DNA from: an uncultured Bacteroidota bacterium
Lineage (GTDB): Bacteria; Bacteroidota; Bacteroidia; UBA7662
Assembly: GCA_903856555.1 (NCBI GenBank)
Contig: CAIOCC010000003.1
Coordinates: 1 to 22,284 of the forward strand
Direction: 5' to 3'
DNA length: 22,284 nucleotides
Made by a program: the position numbers and the translations under genes. Below the pieces are notes generated by a model that ran no database searches, was not told the origin of the DNA, and was given only the letters and a program-made list of their open reading frames with translations. Below are positions 14,893-22,284 of the stretch, piece by piece (the stretch's first letter is position 1; every line of letters begins with the position of its first letter).

Positions 14893-15972
14893 GTGAAAAA
14901 AATCGATCGCTATTTGGGGCGAATGTACCTGGTCAATTATGCAGGGGCTCTGGGCCTGTTTGTTTTGATTGCCATTGTATTTGACCTAACGGAGAAACTT
15001 GACGGGTTCTTGAAGCATTCATTGGGGGTGTCCCAGGTTTGGAATGAATACTATGTCCACTTTATACCCTATTACGCCAATTTGCTGAGTCCCCTGTTCG
15101 TATTCATCGCTGTGATATTTACGGGAGCGCGTTTGGCACAGCGCAATGAGATCATAACATTACTCAATGCAGGTTGGTCCTTTGGCCGAATTAGCAGGCC
15201 TTTCTTGGGGGCTGCCCTTCTCATTGGTGGACTCAACTACGTTTTAAGCAATTTTGTTTTACCCCCTTCCAACCGAGCCCGAATCCGTTTCGAAAGCCAA
15301 TACCTCCGGGATCCGGGATACAGCCATACCAGGCACAGGCACTTGCAGACAGCTCCCGGTCGCCTGGTCTATTTGGAATCGTATTCACACGGTGATAGCA
15401 CGGGTTATCGATTGGCGATGGATCGCTTTGTTGGGGGCCAGTTAATCAACCGACTAAGCGCCGAACGTCTGGTTTGGAAAGCATCTTGCCAGTGCTGGAT
15501 GCTCACCCAGGTGACCCAGAAATCTTGGAAAAACGATCAAATGAAGGTAAGTCAATTTGATACCCTCTATCGAAAAACAGGCTTCAGACCCGAAGACTTT
15601 GGAACCTCGCTGGCCGCCGATGCCTTTTTGTTGGATCGCCATGAGTTATTGGCTACGATTCGGGAACTCGAACGCAAAGGCAGTGAGCCGACCGAAGCTT
15701 TTTGGGTGGAACATTATTCAAGGCTTGCCATTCCCTTTTCGGCCCTGATCTTTACGATGATGGGACTCAGTTTATCCACCCAAAAAAAACGAGGAGGGAT
15801 GGGGCCGGCCTTGGGTTGGGGGCTGGGTCTTTGTTTTGCGTTTATTGTTATGCAACGATTTAGCCTCACGTTTGCCGTCAAAGGAAATTTATCGCCGTTG
15901 TTAGCAGCTTGGACACCCAACCTCCTCTTTGGTTTGGCGACAGCCTACCTCTATCAAAAGGCCCCACGCTAA
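14893..15972 (+). CDS. LptF/LptG-family (YjgP/YjgQ) lipopolysaccharide export permease
   Basis: A 359-residue inner-membrane permease. The first three TM helices are at about 12-32, 58-80 and 98-120 (FVLIAIVFDLTEKLDGFL, then NLLSPLFVFIAVIFTGARLAQ and NEIITLLNAG). A periplasmic beta-jellyroll region follows (about 125-270), then three C-terminal helices (about 277-355), the layout of LptF and LptG. These form the channel of the LptB2FG transporter that extracts lipopolysaccharide. Sequence alone does not tell F from G. The start is GTG at 14893; no upstream in-frame ATG exists and the family start (KKIDRYLGRMY) aligns there. A run of eight Cs (14883-14890) sits just before it. Coupling with mtgA and the DMT gene suggests envelope growth. 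Confidence 0.9.
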   Translation: MKKIDRYLGRMYLVNYAGALGLFVLIAIVFDLTEKLDGFLKHSLGVSQVWNEYYVHFIPYYANLLSPLFVFIAVIFTGARLAQRNEIITLLNAGWSFGRISRPFLGAALLIGGLNYVLSNFVLPPSNRARIRFESQYLRDPGYSHTRHRHLQTAPGRLVYLESYSHGDSTGYRLAMDRFVGGQLINRLSAERLVWKASCQCWMLTQVTQKSWKNDQMKVSQFDTLYRKTGFRPEDFGTSLAADAFLLDRHELLATIRELERKGSEPTEAFWVEHYSRLAIPFSALIFTMMGLSLSTQKKRGGMGPALGWGLGLCFAFIVMQRFSLTFAVKGNLSPLLAAWTPNLLFGLATAYLYQKAPR

Positions 15973-15985
15973 ATTCCTAACCATA

Positions 15986-16939
15986 ATGTCAAAAGGCTTC
16001 AGCCTACCTGCCAAAGGCTCCCAGGTTCTGGCCCTGGCCGAAATGCACTTTATTGTCTTTATTTGGGGGTTCACGGCGATTTTGGGCAAGTTGATTCAAG
16101 TCGAGGCCCTCAATCTCGTTTGGAACCGTGTCGCGATCACCGGATTATTTCTGGGGGCTTGGGCGGCCTACCGCCGGGTACCCTTACGCGTGCCCACCAC
16201 CACCGTTCTACCCATGATGGCCACCGGGCTCATCATTGCCGCCCATTGGGTGACATTTTACCATGCGATTCGAATCTCCAATGTTTCATTGACCTTGGCC
16301 GGCTTGGCAACCTCCTCGTTTTGGGCCAGCATGCTCAAGGCTTTGTATGCGGGTAAGAAACCCGCATTACGAGAATGGCTTTTGTCAATGGTGGCGCTCG
16401 TCGCCATGCTACTTTTGACCCGAGTTCAGCAATTTCCGGCCTTCGCATGGTGGACTGCCTGCTTATCGGCCTTGTTGGCGGCTTGGTTTGCGATTATCAA
16501 TGCCCGCTTTACACGGGTTGAAGAACCCCTTCGGGTGGCCTTTTGGGAAATGTTGGGGGGCTGGCTGGGGGTTTCGGCTTGGATGCTTTTGGAAACTCAA
16601 ATGGGTCCGATGTTGCCCGGCCTGGAAGGGACGAACACAACCTCCCTATGGCCCTGGCAAATTCCAACCGTGAGCGATTGGTTTTGGTTGGGACTGCTGG
16701 CCTTGGTCTGTACCTGTTATCCCTTTGTGGCCAGCATTCGGCTGATGCGTCGTATTGATCCCTTTAGTTTTGTGTTATCGGTTAACATGGAACCGGTGTA
16801 CGGGATTTTTCTGGGTTGGCTGCTGTTCCGCAACAGCGAACAAATGTCCCCTGCTTTTTATGGGGGCACGCTCCTCCTTATTGGCGCCGTTGGCGTCGAC
16901 GCCTGGGCCCAACGTTACCGGGATCGCTTGGACCGTTGA
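15986..16939 (+). CDS. EamA/DMT-superfamily transporter
   Basis: A 317-residue protein with about ten hydrophobic helices arranged as two EamA repeats. The first starts EMHFIVFIWGFTAILGK and includes ISNVSLTLAGLATSSFWAS; the second runs from about residue 150 and ends LLIGAVGVDAWAQ. Helix 9 has the common IDPFSFVLSVNMEPVYGIFLG segment. Members export or import small metabolites such as amino acids; the substrate cannot be told. The ATG at 15986 lies 13 bases after the LptF/G gene; an in-frame upstream extension to 15929 overlaps that gene and is unlike the family. The 3' end overlaps the convergent DUF58 gene by 25 bases. Confidence 0.9.
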   Translation: MSKGFSLPAKGSQVLALAEMHFIVFIWGFTAILGKLIQVEALNLVWNRVAITGLFLGAWAAYRRVPLRVPTTTVLPMMATGLIIAAHWVTFYHAIRISNVSLTLAGLATSSFWASMLKALYAGKKPALREWLLSMVALVAMLLLTRVQQFPAFAWWTACLSALLAAWFAIINARFTRVEEPLRVAFWEMLGGWLGVSAWMLLETQMGPMLPGLEGTNTTSLWPWQIPTVSDWFWLGLLALVCTCYPFVASIRLMRRIDPFSFVLSVNMEPVYGIFLGWLLFRNSEQMSPAFYGGTLLLIGAVGVDAWAQRYRDRLDR

Positions 16940-17847
16940 CGAAGGTACCCTTCGAGTACATCGCCAAATCCGTTTTGACAATCCGCCTCGACCAGATCAA
17001 TTTTGAGTTGACCACAACGCAAACGCAATTCTGTTGTAAAGTCTTTGTAGGCCTGCACGTAGGCCTCCCGGTATTCGGAGGGATTCAACTTCATTTCCTG
17101 ACCGGATTCGGGATCTACCAAACGGTACGGGCCTTGATTCCATTCAAAACGAGCCTCGGTTTTTTGATCCAAAACATGAAATAACAAAACTTCGTGTCGG
17201 TTGTAGCGCAAATGCTGCAACGCCGAAACCAAAGCGTCGGGTTGCAATCCAGGCTCAAAACAATCGCTGAAGACCAAAAGGAGGCTCCTGGATGGCATGG
17301 TTTCGGCCAATTCATGGAGTGATTCGACCAAGGCCGTTTTCTTTCCGTAATCCTCGGCTCTTGCGCTCAACGCTTTTTGGAGATGCAACATCACCGTATG
17401 ATGATGCGATTTGCCCAATCCAGGCCTGACCAAACGGCGTAATTGATGATCGCAAAGAAGTAACCCGTAGGCATCCCGTTGGCGACGAAAAACATGGGTC
17501 AAGGCAGCAGCCGTTCGAAGAGAAAATTCCCATTTGCTGGTTCCAATGGGCGGGTAGAACATCGAGGCCGAGGCATCCACCAAAAGATGAGCCCTCAAGT
17601 TGGTTTCTTCTTCGTAACGCTTGGTAAAGAACTTATCCGTCCGGGCCAAAAGTTTCCAATCCAAGTGGCGGGTGGATTCCCCGGTGTTGAAAAGTCGATG
17701 TTCTGCAAATTCAACCGAAAAACCATGATGGGGACTGGCGTGCAGACCGGTCAAAAAGCCCTCCACGGCCTGGGCCGCCTTAAAATCGAGAACCCCTGCC
17801 GATTCCAGATCAGCAGGGGTCCACGCATCTTTTTGGTCAAACGCCAT
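16915..17847 (-). CDS. DUF58 domain protein with vWA-like fold
   Basis: A 310-residue cytosolic protein of the DUF58 family. The signature part runs from about residue 40 to 95: SVEFAEHRLFNTGESTRHLDWKL-type sequence, then TKRYEEETN, then the MIDAS-like DASAS (91-95). The rest has the alternating strand/helix pattern of a von Willebrand A domain. DUF58 proteins usually pair with MoxR AAA+ ATPases encoded next door and are thought to act in the maturation or stress response of envelope proteins. No MoxR gene is adjacent here; the upstream neighbour is secDF, 23 bases away. The ATG at 17847 is preferred over the GTG one codon upstream. Function is inferred from family only. Confidence 0.9.
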   Translation of the reverse strand: MAFDQKDAWTPADLESAGVLDFKAAQAVEGFLTGLHASPHHGFSVEFAEHRLFNTGESTRHLDWKLLARTDKFFTKRYEEETNLRAHLLVDASASMFYPPIGTSKWEFSLRTAAALTHVFRRQRDAYGLLLCDHQLRRLVRPGLGKSHHHTVMLHLQKALSARAEDYGKKTALVESLHELAETMPSRSLLLVFSDCFEPGLQPDALVSALQHLRYNRHEVLLFHVLDQKTEARFEWNQGPYRLVDPESGQEMKLNPSEYREAYVQAYKDFTTELRLRCGQLKIDLVEADCQNGFGDVLEGYLRQRSKRSR

Positions 17848-17870
17848 CACGGGTTCGTCCTACGCTTGAA

Positions 17871-20800
17871 TTATTTGGTTTTGGAACGACCCTCAACCCA
17901 TTTCACGGTATCCAAAACCAAAGCGGAGGCCGTAAAAATGGATGAATAGGTACCCACAATCAGACCCAAGAGAATGGCAAAGGAGAAACTCTTGATGACA
18001 TCCCCACCAAACAGGAACAAGACCACCACCGTAATCACCGTCGTAAACGCCGTAATAAGGGTGCGGCTCAGGGTGGTGTTAAGAGCTCCGTTCATGATTT
18101 TGATATCAGCGGTTAATTTCCGGTCGGCCAAATCTTCGCGGAGTCGGTCAAAGACGACCACCGTATCGTTGATGGAATATCCCACAATGGTCAAAATCGC
18201 AGCTATAAAGGCCTGGTCAATTTCCATTGAAAAAGGCATCCATTTCCAGCCCAGCGAGAACACGGCCAGAACAACGAGCACATCGTGCGCCAAAGCCACC
18301 GTGGCACCCAAGGCATATTGCCACTTGCGGAAGCGTATAACAATATAGACAAAAATCGCAATGAGGGCAAAAAGGATAGACCAAACCGCCGATGCTTTGA
18401 TGTCATCTGCGATGGTTGGGCCCACCTTCTGGGAACTCATGAGGAATTGATCCTTGAAACTTGCCTGATCAGGGGCCTGGGCATACAGCCCCTTCAAACC
18501 TTCCCACAATTTGTTCTCAACCTCCAGATCCACGGTTTCACTGTTATCCTGGATTTTGTAGGTGGTCGTCACTTTGAACTGACGATCGCCCCCAAAGGTC
18601 TTCACCTCCGGTGCAGAACCAAATTCTTGAGCCAAGGCGGTTCTTATTTCGCTGGCATTCCGATCGCTGTCCAAGGCTACCACGTAACTGCGGCCTCCTT
18701 TGAAATCCACCCCCAGATTAAAGCCCTGCGTCGCCATGGAAACAAGGCCCGCAACAATCACGACCAGCGAAACCCCGTACCACAACCTTCTTTTGCCAAG
18801 AAAATCAAAGTTCAGGTTGTTAAACAAACCCAACGACCAAGCATTGCCGAATGATATGGTTTTGCCTTTGGCAACATAGTATTCCATAATCATTCGGGAC
18901 AAAAACAAAGCCGCAAACAGAGAGGTCAAGATCCCCACAATCAACGTAGTCGCAAAACCCCGAATCGGACCCGAACCAAAGACGTACAATACAATACCCG
19001 TCAAGATCGTGGTGACGTTGGCGTCAATAATGGAGGAATAGGCATTGGAAAAACCATCGGAAACAGCCTGTCGCATGCTCTTGGAACGGGCCAACTCTTC
19101 ACGTATCCTTTCAAAAATCAGAACATTCGCATCAACCGCCATACCAATGGTCAAAACAATACCGGCGAGACCGGGCAGGGTTAGGACCGCCTGAAGGGAC
19201 GCTAAGACGCCAAAGATGAAGAATATGTTCACAAAGAGTACGGCGTTGGCGATCATACCCGAACCCGCATAATAAACCGCCATAAAGACCAAGACCAACA
19301 ATAGACCCAATACAATGGACCACAAGCCGCTTTGAATAGCTTCTTTACCAAGGCTAGGTCCCACAACCGCTTCTTCAACAATGCGAGCCGGGGCAGGCAA
19401 TTTACCGGCCTTCAAAATATTGGCCAAGTCCTTGGCCTCTTCGGTGGTGAAATTACCGGAAATAGAAGACATCCCCCCGGAGATTTCGGACTGGACGGTC
19501 GGGAACGAATAAACATAGTCGTCCAAAACAATGGCGACCGACTTGCCGATATTATCGGCCGTCATCCGCCTCCAACGCTTGGCACCTTCGGCATTCATGG
19601 TCATGGAAACCTCCACCTTGCCAAAGGGATCAATGGATTCACGGGCATCGGTCACCACATCGCCTTCCAAACCAGCCTTGTCCTCGTTACCACGCTTCTT
19701 GAGCGCGATCAGGTCAAAGAATTTGTTACCGTCACCACGGCCTTTCACCGTCCACAGCAGCTTTAGGTTGCGAGGCATAAAGTTTCGGACTTCGGGGCGG
19801 GCCAACATAGCGTTGACCAACGTGGTATCCCTGGCTGCCGAGGTACCCACGACCGGACCCTGGGAAACTTTGGAGCTGCCGTCTTTGTCTTGGAAAATAG
19901 CTGGCATCAAAACCGCGAACAAGGGATTTTCTTGACGGGTCCGCGCCAGTCCGGCCGCGGAGGTATCACCCGCTGCAGAGGTATCGGCTGCTGCCAAATT
20001 TTGCATCAGGGCGTTGTCCGAAGGAGCGGCCGTATCACCAGGCGCAGTGGTCGTTGACGAACCCGAAACCGTGGTGTCGGCTTTGGCCGTCGTACCCAAC
20101 TTGGTTTCTGCCGCCAGGTATTTATTGACTTCCACCATTCGATCCAAAACCTCGGCTGCTTCGAAGGTTTCCCAGAATTCCAGCTTCGCCGTCCCCTGCA
20201 GGAGTTTGCGAACCCTGTCTGGGTTATCAACCCCGGGCAACTCGATATTGATACGACCGGTACCCTGTTGACGCTGGATATTGGGCGCGGTGACCCCGAA
20301 CTTGTCAATACGGGTGCGCAGAATATTAAACGAACGATCGATGGCGCTCTCGGCCTCGGCACGGATCACCTCGATCACTTCCTCATCGGTGGCATCAAAA
20401 TTGATCCGGCCCTGATTCTCGCGGGTTGCAAAAATGCTGGCCAATCGGTTTTTGGGAGCCACTTCGCGGTAGGCCTGAACAAACAGGGTCACAAAATCAG
20501 ATTGGGAACTCATTTGACGCTGGGTTGCCAAATCCATGGCTCGGTTAAAACCGGGGTCCTTGCTTTGGTTACTGAGGGCCCGGATAACATCTTGAACTTC
20601 GACTTCCATGACCACGTTCATCCCACCCTGAAGGTCCAAGCCCAGGTTCAACTTTTGGTCCCGGACTTCGGCGTAGGTGAATTTCTTGAGCCATAGGAAA
20701 TTAAAAACTTCCTGGTCTGCAATGGAGTCGAGGTATCGACGCTCCATGGCCTCGTCGCCTTTGGCATAAGCCTTGGCTTTTTTCTCAACGTTGGATGCAA

Positions 20801-20879
20801 TCCAGGTAAAACTGAGTTGATAAATACAAATAAGTGCAAACAAAGCGGCAAACCACCGCACAGCTCCTTGGGCTTTCAT
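17871..20879 (-). CDS. secDF: Fused protein translocase subunit SecDF
   Basis: A 1002-residue fusion of SecD (about 1-670) and SecF (about 690-1002), an RND-type partner of SecYEG that uses the proton gradient to pull proteins across the membrane. SecD marks: LDLQGGMNVVMEVEV (about 81-95) and the proton-path Asp583 in GMAVDANVLIFERIREEL. SecF marks: GVDFKGGRSYVV (about 723-734) and Asp905 in VGYSINDTVVVFDRLRED. About twelve TM helices are visible. The large periplasmic region of SecD includes a Thr/Ser/Ala-rich low-complexity stretch at about residues 259-313. The fused form is usual in Bacteroidota. The ATG at 20879 starts directly before the first TM. The DUF58 gene follows after 23 bases. 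Confidence 0.96.
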   Translation of the reverse strand: MKAQGAVRWFAALFALICIYQLSFTWIASNVEKKAKAYAKGDEAMERRYLDSIADQEVFNFLWLKKFTYAEVRDQKLNLGLDLQGGMNVVMEVEVQDVIRALSNQSKDPGFNRAMDLATQRQMSSQSDFVTLFVQAYREVAPKNRLASIFATRENQGRINFDATDEEVIEVIRAEAESAIDRSFNILRTRIDKFGVTAPNIQRQQGTGRINIELPGVDNPDRVRKLLQGTAKLEFWETFEAAEVLDRMVEVNKYLAAETKLGTTAKADTTVSGSSTTTAPGDTAAPSDNALMQNLAAADTSAAGDTSAAGLARTRQENPLFAVLMPAIFQDKDGSSKVSQGPVVGTSAARDTTLVNAMLARPEVRNFMPRNLKLLWTVKGRGDGNKFFDLIALKKRGNEDKAGLEGDVVTDARESIDPFGKVEVSMTMNAEGAKRWRRMTADNIGKSVAIVLDDYVYSFPTVQSEISGGMSSISGNFTTEEAKDLANILKAGKLPAPARIVEEAVVGPSLGKEAIQSGLWSIVLGLLLVLVFMAVYYAGSGMIANAVLFVNIFFIFGVLASLQAVLTLPGLAGIVLTIGMAVDANVLIFERIREELARSKSMRQAVSDGFSNAYSSIIDANVTTILTGIVLYVFGSGPIRGFATTLIVGILTSLFAALFLSRMIMEYYVAKGKTISFGNAWSLGLFNNLNFDFLGKRRLWYGVSLVVIVAGLVSMATQGFNLGVDFKGGRSYVVALDSDRNASEIRTALAQEFGSAPEVKTFGGDRQFKVTTTYKIQDNSETVDLEVENKLWEGLKGLYAQAPDQASFKDQFLMSSQKVGPTIADDIKASAVWSILFALIAIFVYIVIRFRKWQYALGATVALAHDVLVVLAVFSLGWKWMPFSMEIDQAFIAAILTIVGYSINDTVVVFDRLREDLADRKLTADIKIMNGALNTTLSRTLITAFTTVITVVVLFLFGGDVIKSFSFAILLGLIVGTYSSIFTASALVLDTVKWVEGRSKTK
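19941..20105 (-). other. Low-complexity Thr/Ser/Ala-rich insert inside SecD
   Basis: This encodes about residues 259-313 of SecDF, made mainly of Ala, Thr, Ser, Asp and Gly. It contains a near-repeat in protein (AADTSAAGDTSAAG) that is also visible in DNA as two related units. It falls in the periplasmic part between the first TM and the rest of the head domain and looks like a flexible linker. Confidence 0.6.
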
Positions 20880-20972
20880 AACAAATAAAAATTTAAATTA
20901 AACAATCGAATAAGGGTCGTTTTTCGAATGCTAGACCCCAGCGAAGGCATCCGAAACGGCTAGGATGGGTCC
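20880..20972. other. AT-rich leader between the small secreted protein gene and secDF
   Basis: This 93-base gap has an AT-rich stretch directly before the secDF ATG (20880-20900) and a GC-rich GGGGGCCC near 20976. No exact TAnnTTTG element is found on the minus strand and no clear U-tailed hairpin is visible, so the secDF promoter remains unlocated. Confidence 0.3.
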
Positions 20973-21368
20973 TTAGGGGGCCCTGCCAAAACCTAAATTG
21001 CCTTTGCCCTTGAAGGGTGCAGCAAGCAATTCTTCCGTGAATTCAACCTTGAAAAACCTTGTGAAAGAAAAGGAAACCCGCCATCCATTCGGACCCTCCA
21101 ACGGATCGGCATCCTTCAATCCCTGTTCATCCAATCCCGCTTGGGTGCCTTGATGATGCCAGGGCTGAAAGAAAGCTTGTTTCTCTTCTGAGTGTTCCTG
21201 TCCTGAACCTTCGGGGGTCACCTCCGGGTCTGGAATCGTCGAAACCTGCCCGTAAGAAGCGGCTTCGACCGAACCAGATGCTGCCAGGCTTAGCCAAAGA
21301 AGGCTCAATGCCAAGCACCCCGTGCCCAGGGAGGTCGTTACCGATCGAAAAGAAATCCGGGTGAACAT
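20973..21368 (-). CDS. Small secreted protein of unknown function
   Basis: A 131-residue protein I do not recognise. It has a Sec-type signal peptide: an Arg-containing start (MFTRISFRS), a hydrophobic core (LALSLLWLSLAAS) and a likely cleavage site at VEA before ASYG (about residue 37). The mature part (about 95 residues) is acidic and polar at first, with Pro, Glu, Gln and His (DPEVTPEGSGQEHSEEK), then more hydrophobic with SFSFTRFFKVEF, and ends in a Gly/Lys-rich tail. There are no cysteines in the mature part. The ATG at 21368 was preferred over a TTG three codons upstream. It lies between the T9SS-type gene and secDF, all in the same direction, with 49 and 93 bases between. It may be lineage-specific; the signal peptide supports it being real. 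Confidence 0.6.
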   Translation of the reverse strand: MFTRISFRSVTTSLGTGCLALSLLWLSLAASGSVEAASYGQVSTIPDPEVTPEGSGQEHSEEKQAFFQPWHHQGTQAGLDEQGLKDADPLEGPNGWRVSFSFTRFFKVEFTEELLAAPFKGKGNLGFGRAP

Positions 21369-21385
21369 TTTTGCCAAAAGGATAG

Positions 21386-21393
21386 CAAAGATA
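21386..21393 (-). promoter_or_regulatory. Candidate -7 element (TATCTTTG) before the small secreted protein gene
   Basis: The minus-strand octamer TATCTTTG matches TAnnTTTG and is identical to the one before the VIT-family gene. It leaves 17 bases to the ATG at 21368. A clear -33 TTTG is missing because the T9SS-type gene ends just upstream. Confidence 0.35.
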
Positions 21394-21417
21394 ACCCTTG
21401 GGGAGCTTATCCCTTCC

Positions 21418-22284
21418 CTAAGGAAGAATCAAGAAACGGCCCTGTAGGGCCGAACCAGAAGGTCTCTGGACGCGTAGAAGGTAGATGCCGGGGTCAATCC
21501 CTTCCAAGCTCAGGGTCCCTCCCAAACCACTACTGTTGGGGGTTTCAGGTACCTCGTGAGCAGAGCCCTGGCCGTGGATTTTGCCCTGTAAATCCGTGAT
21601 TTCCCACGTAACAACCGGATTTTCCCCACCAGGGAGGACGACCCCCTCCTCTTCCTCGATCAACCAATGCAAGCTTTGCCCAGCGCGAACCGGATTCGGC
21701 TTGAGCGTGGACCTTGGGCCACCCAGCAGATTCCTTACCGAAGATGTTACCATAAACCCGGTGGTACCGGCACTAAAGGTGGTACTCTGGTGGGATGGGT
21801 TTTGGGCGCTCAGGGTCACGGGAACGGTGACCGAATGCATCCCAGGGTGCTCGCATCGCAATAAATAGCTTCCCCATGGAAGCCCAGAGAACTGAAAGGA
21901 CCCCGTTGAACCCGTCGTGGTTGAGCGTCGGAACGACAGGGGCACCGTACCGTTGGCGTTCAAGAGCTGAACTTGAATACCCGATAACGGCCCGCTGAGC
22001 CGGGGTAAATTACCCGCCACACCCCCACCTATCGTTCCCGTTCCTCCACCGCTGGTGTTGGACCTCAGGTTGATAACGAAAAGTGAAGCCGCATTACCCG
22101 GCAATTGAAAGGAGTCTGCGGCAGTCCAAGTCGTGGTATCCCCGTAGTAGGTCGGGGCATACTGAGAGGCCAAACCAGAAATCAATCGAGCCAAGAGGCT
22201 GTAATTACCCGTAGGCAGGGTTAATTGGAAGAAGGCCGAACCTGAACTGTCGACCAAATAGACCGTGTCAATGGTGGTCCAACC
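21418..22284 (-). CDS. C-terminal part of a T9SS-type secreted protein (5' end outside window)
   Basis: The frame is open to the right edge, giving 288 visible residues. The start is cut off, so the TTG at 22257 is not a start. From the N-side there is a YAPTYYGDTTTWTAADS segment common in Bacteroidota surface proteins, a Gly/Thr linker (GGGTGTIGGGVAG), an SdrD-B/carboxypeptidase-regulatory-like beta domain (about LSGIQVQLLNANG to GSYLLRCEHPGM), and a C-terminal domain of about 90 residues. That domain has LKPNPVRAGQSLHW near its start, then WEITDLQGKIHG and GIDPGIYLLRVQ, ending GRFLILP, the layout of a type A T9SS sorting signal. It is probably exported and cleaved or anchored at the cell surface. 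The N-terminal functional domain is not visible. Confidence 0.82.
   Translation of the reverse strand, partial: GWTTIDTVYLVDSSGSAFFQLTLPTGNYSLLARLISGLASQYAPTYYGDTTTWTAADSFQLPGNAASLFVINLRSNTSGGGTGTIGGGVAGNLPRLSGPLSGIQVQLLNANGTVPLSFRRSTTTGSTGSFQFSGLPWGSYLLRCEHPGMHSVTVPVTLSAQNPSHQSTTFSAGTTGFMVTSSVRNLLGGPRSTLKPNPVRAGQSLHWLIEEEEGVVLPGGENPVVTWEITDLQGKIHGQGSAHEVPETPNSSGLGGTLSLEGIDPGIYLLRVQRPSGSALQGRFLILP

Noticed and set aside
19966..20000. Short repeated units inside secDF as a possible CRISPR or regulatory repeat
   Set aside because: The repeats are in frame, imperfect and encode the low-complexity insert; there is no spacer-repeat pattern.
21380..21410. Inverted repeat GATAA/TTATC after the T9SS-type gene as a terminator
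   Set aside because: The stem is only five pairs with a loop of about 12 bases and no U tract follows; it also overlaps the candidate -7 element.

Overview
The window reads as a chromosomal segment from a member of the Bacteroidota with a mid-range G+C content (roughly half, judged by eye). The evidence is a TonB-dependent receptor with an N-terminal carboxypeptidase-regulatory-like domain, a protein ending in what looks like a type IX secretion (T9SS) C-terminal domain, a fused SecDF, a Bacteroidota-style bL32, and octamers matching the Bacteroidota -7 promoter consensus TAnnTTTG. Order and genus cannot be fixed from the sequence alone. Coding is very dense: no gene-free stretch exceeds about 100 bases, and I found no rRNA, tRNA, CRISPR array, insertion sequence, prophage or convincing terminator.

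Region 1 (1..9819, all minus strand, transcribed right to left) is one long co-oriented cluster: VIT-family metal transporter, M17 leucyl aminopeptidase, pdxA, DUF177/YceD protein, rpmF, fabH, efp, accB, accC, an Nfu-type Fe-S protein, and a methylmalonyl-CoA mutase gene that leaves the window. It joins fatty-acid initiation (FabH, AccB, AccC), translation (bL32, EF-P), vitamin B6 synthesis and, at the far end, propionyl/methylmalonyl-CoA metabolism. The last gene is notable: a cobalamin-domain-less MutA-like small subunit runs in frame straight into the MutB catalytic subunit.

Region 2 (9893..14117) holds a small HAD-like phosphatase on the plus strand. It converges on a minus-strand trio with overlapping ends: a membrane-anchored glutathione-peroxidase-like protein, a CrtW-type carotenoid ketolase and a large TonB-dependent receptor.

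Region 3 (14196..16939, plus strand) is a cell-envelope group: monofunctional peptidoglycan transglycosylase MtgA, an LptF/LptG-family permease and an EamA/DMT transporter. A good Bacteroidota-type promoter lies directly before mtgA.

Region 4 (16915..22284, minus strand) contains a DUF58 protein directly downstream of fused secDF, then a small unrecognised secreted protein, then the C-terminal part of a T9SS-type secreted protein that enters from beyond the right edge.

I did not find a clearly new defence or mobile system. The items most worth a second look are the MutA-MutB fusion, promoter elements that sit almost on the start codons, the gpx-crtW-receptor overlaps, and the low-complexity insert in the periplasmic part of SecD.
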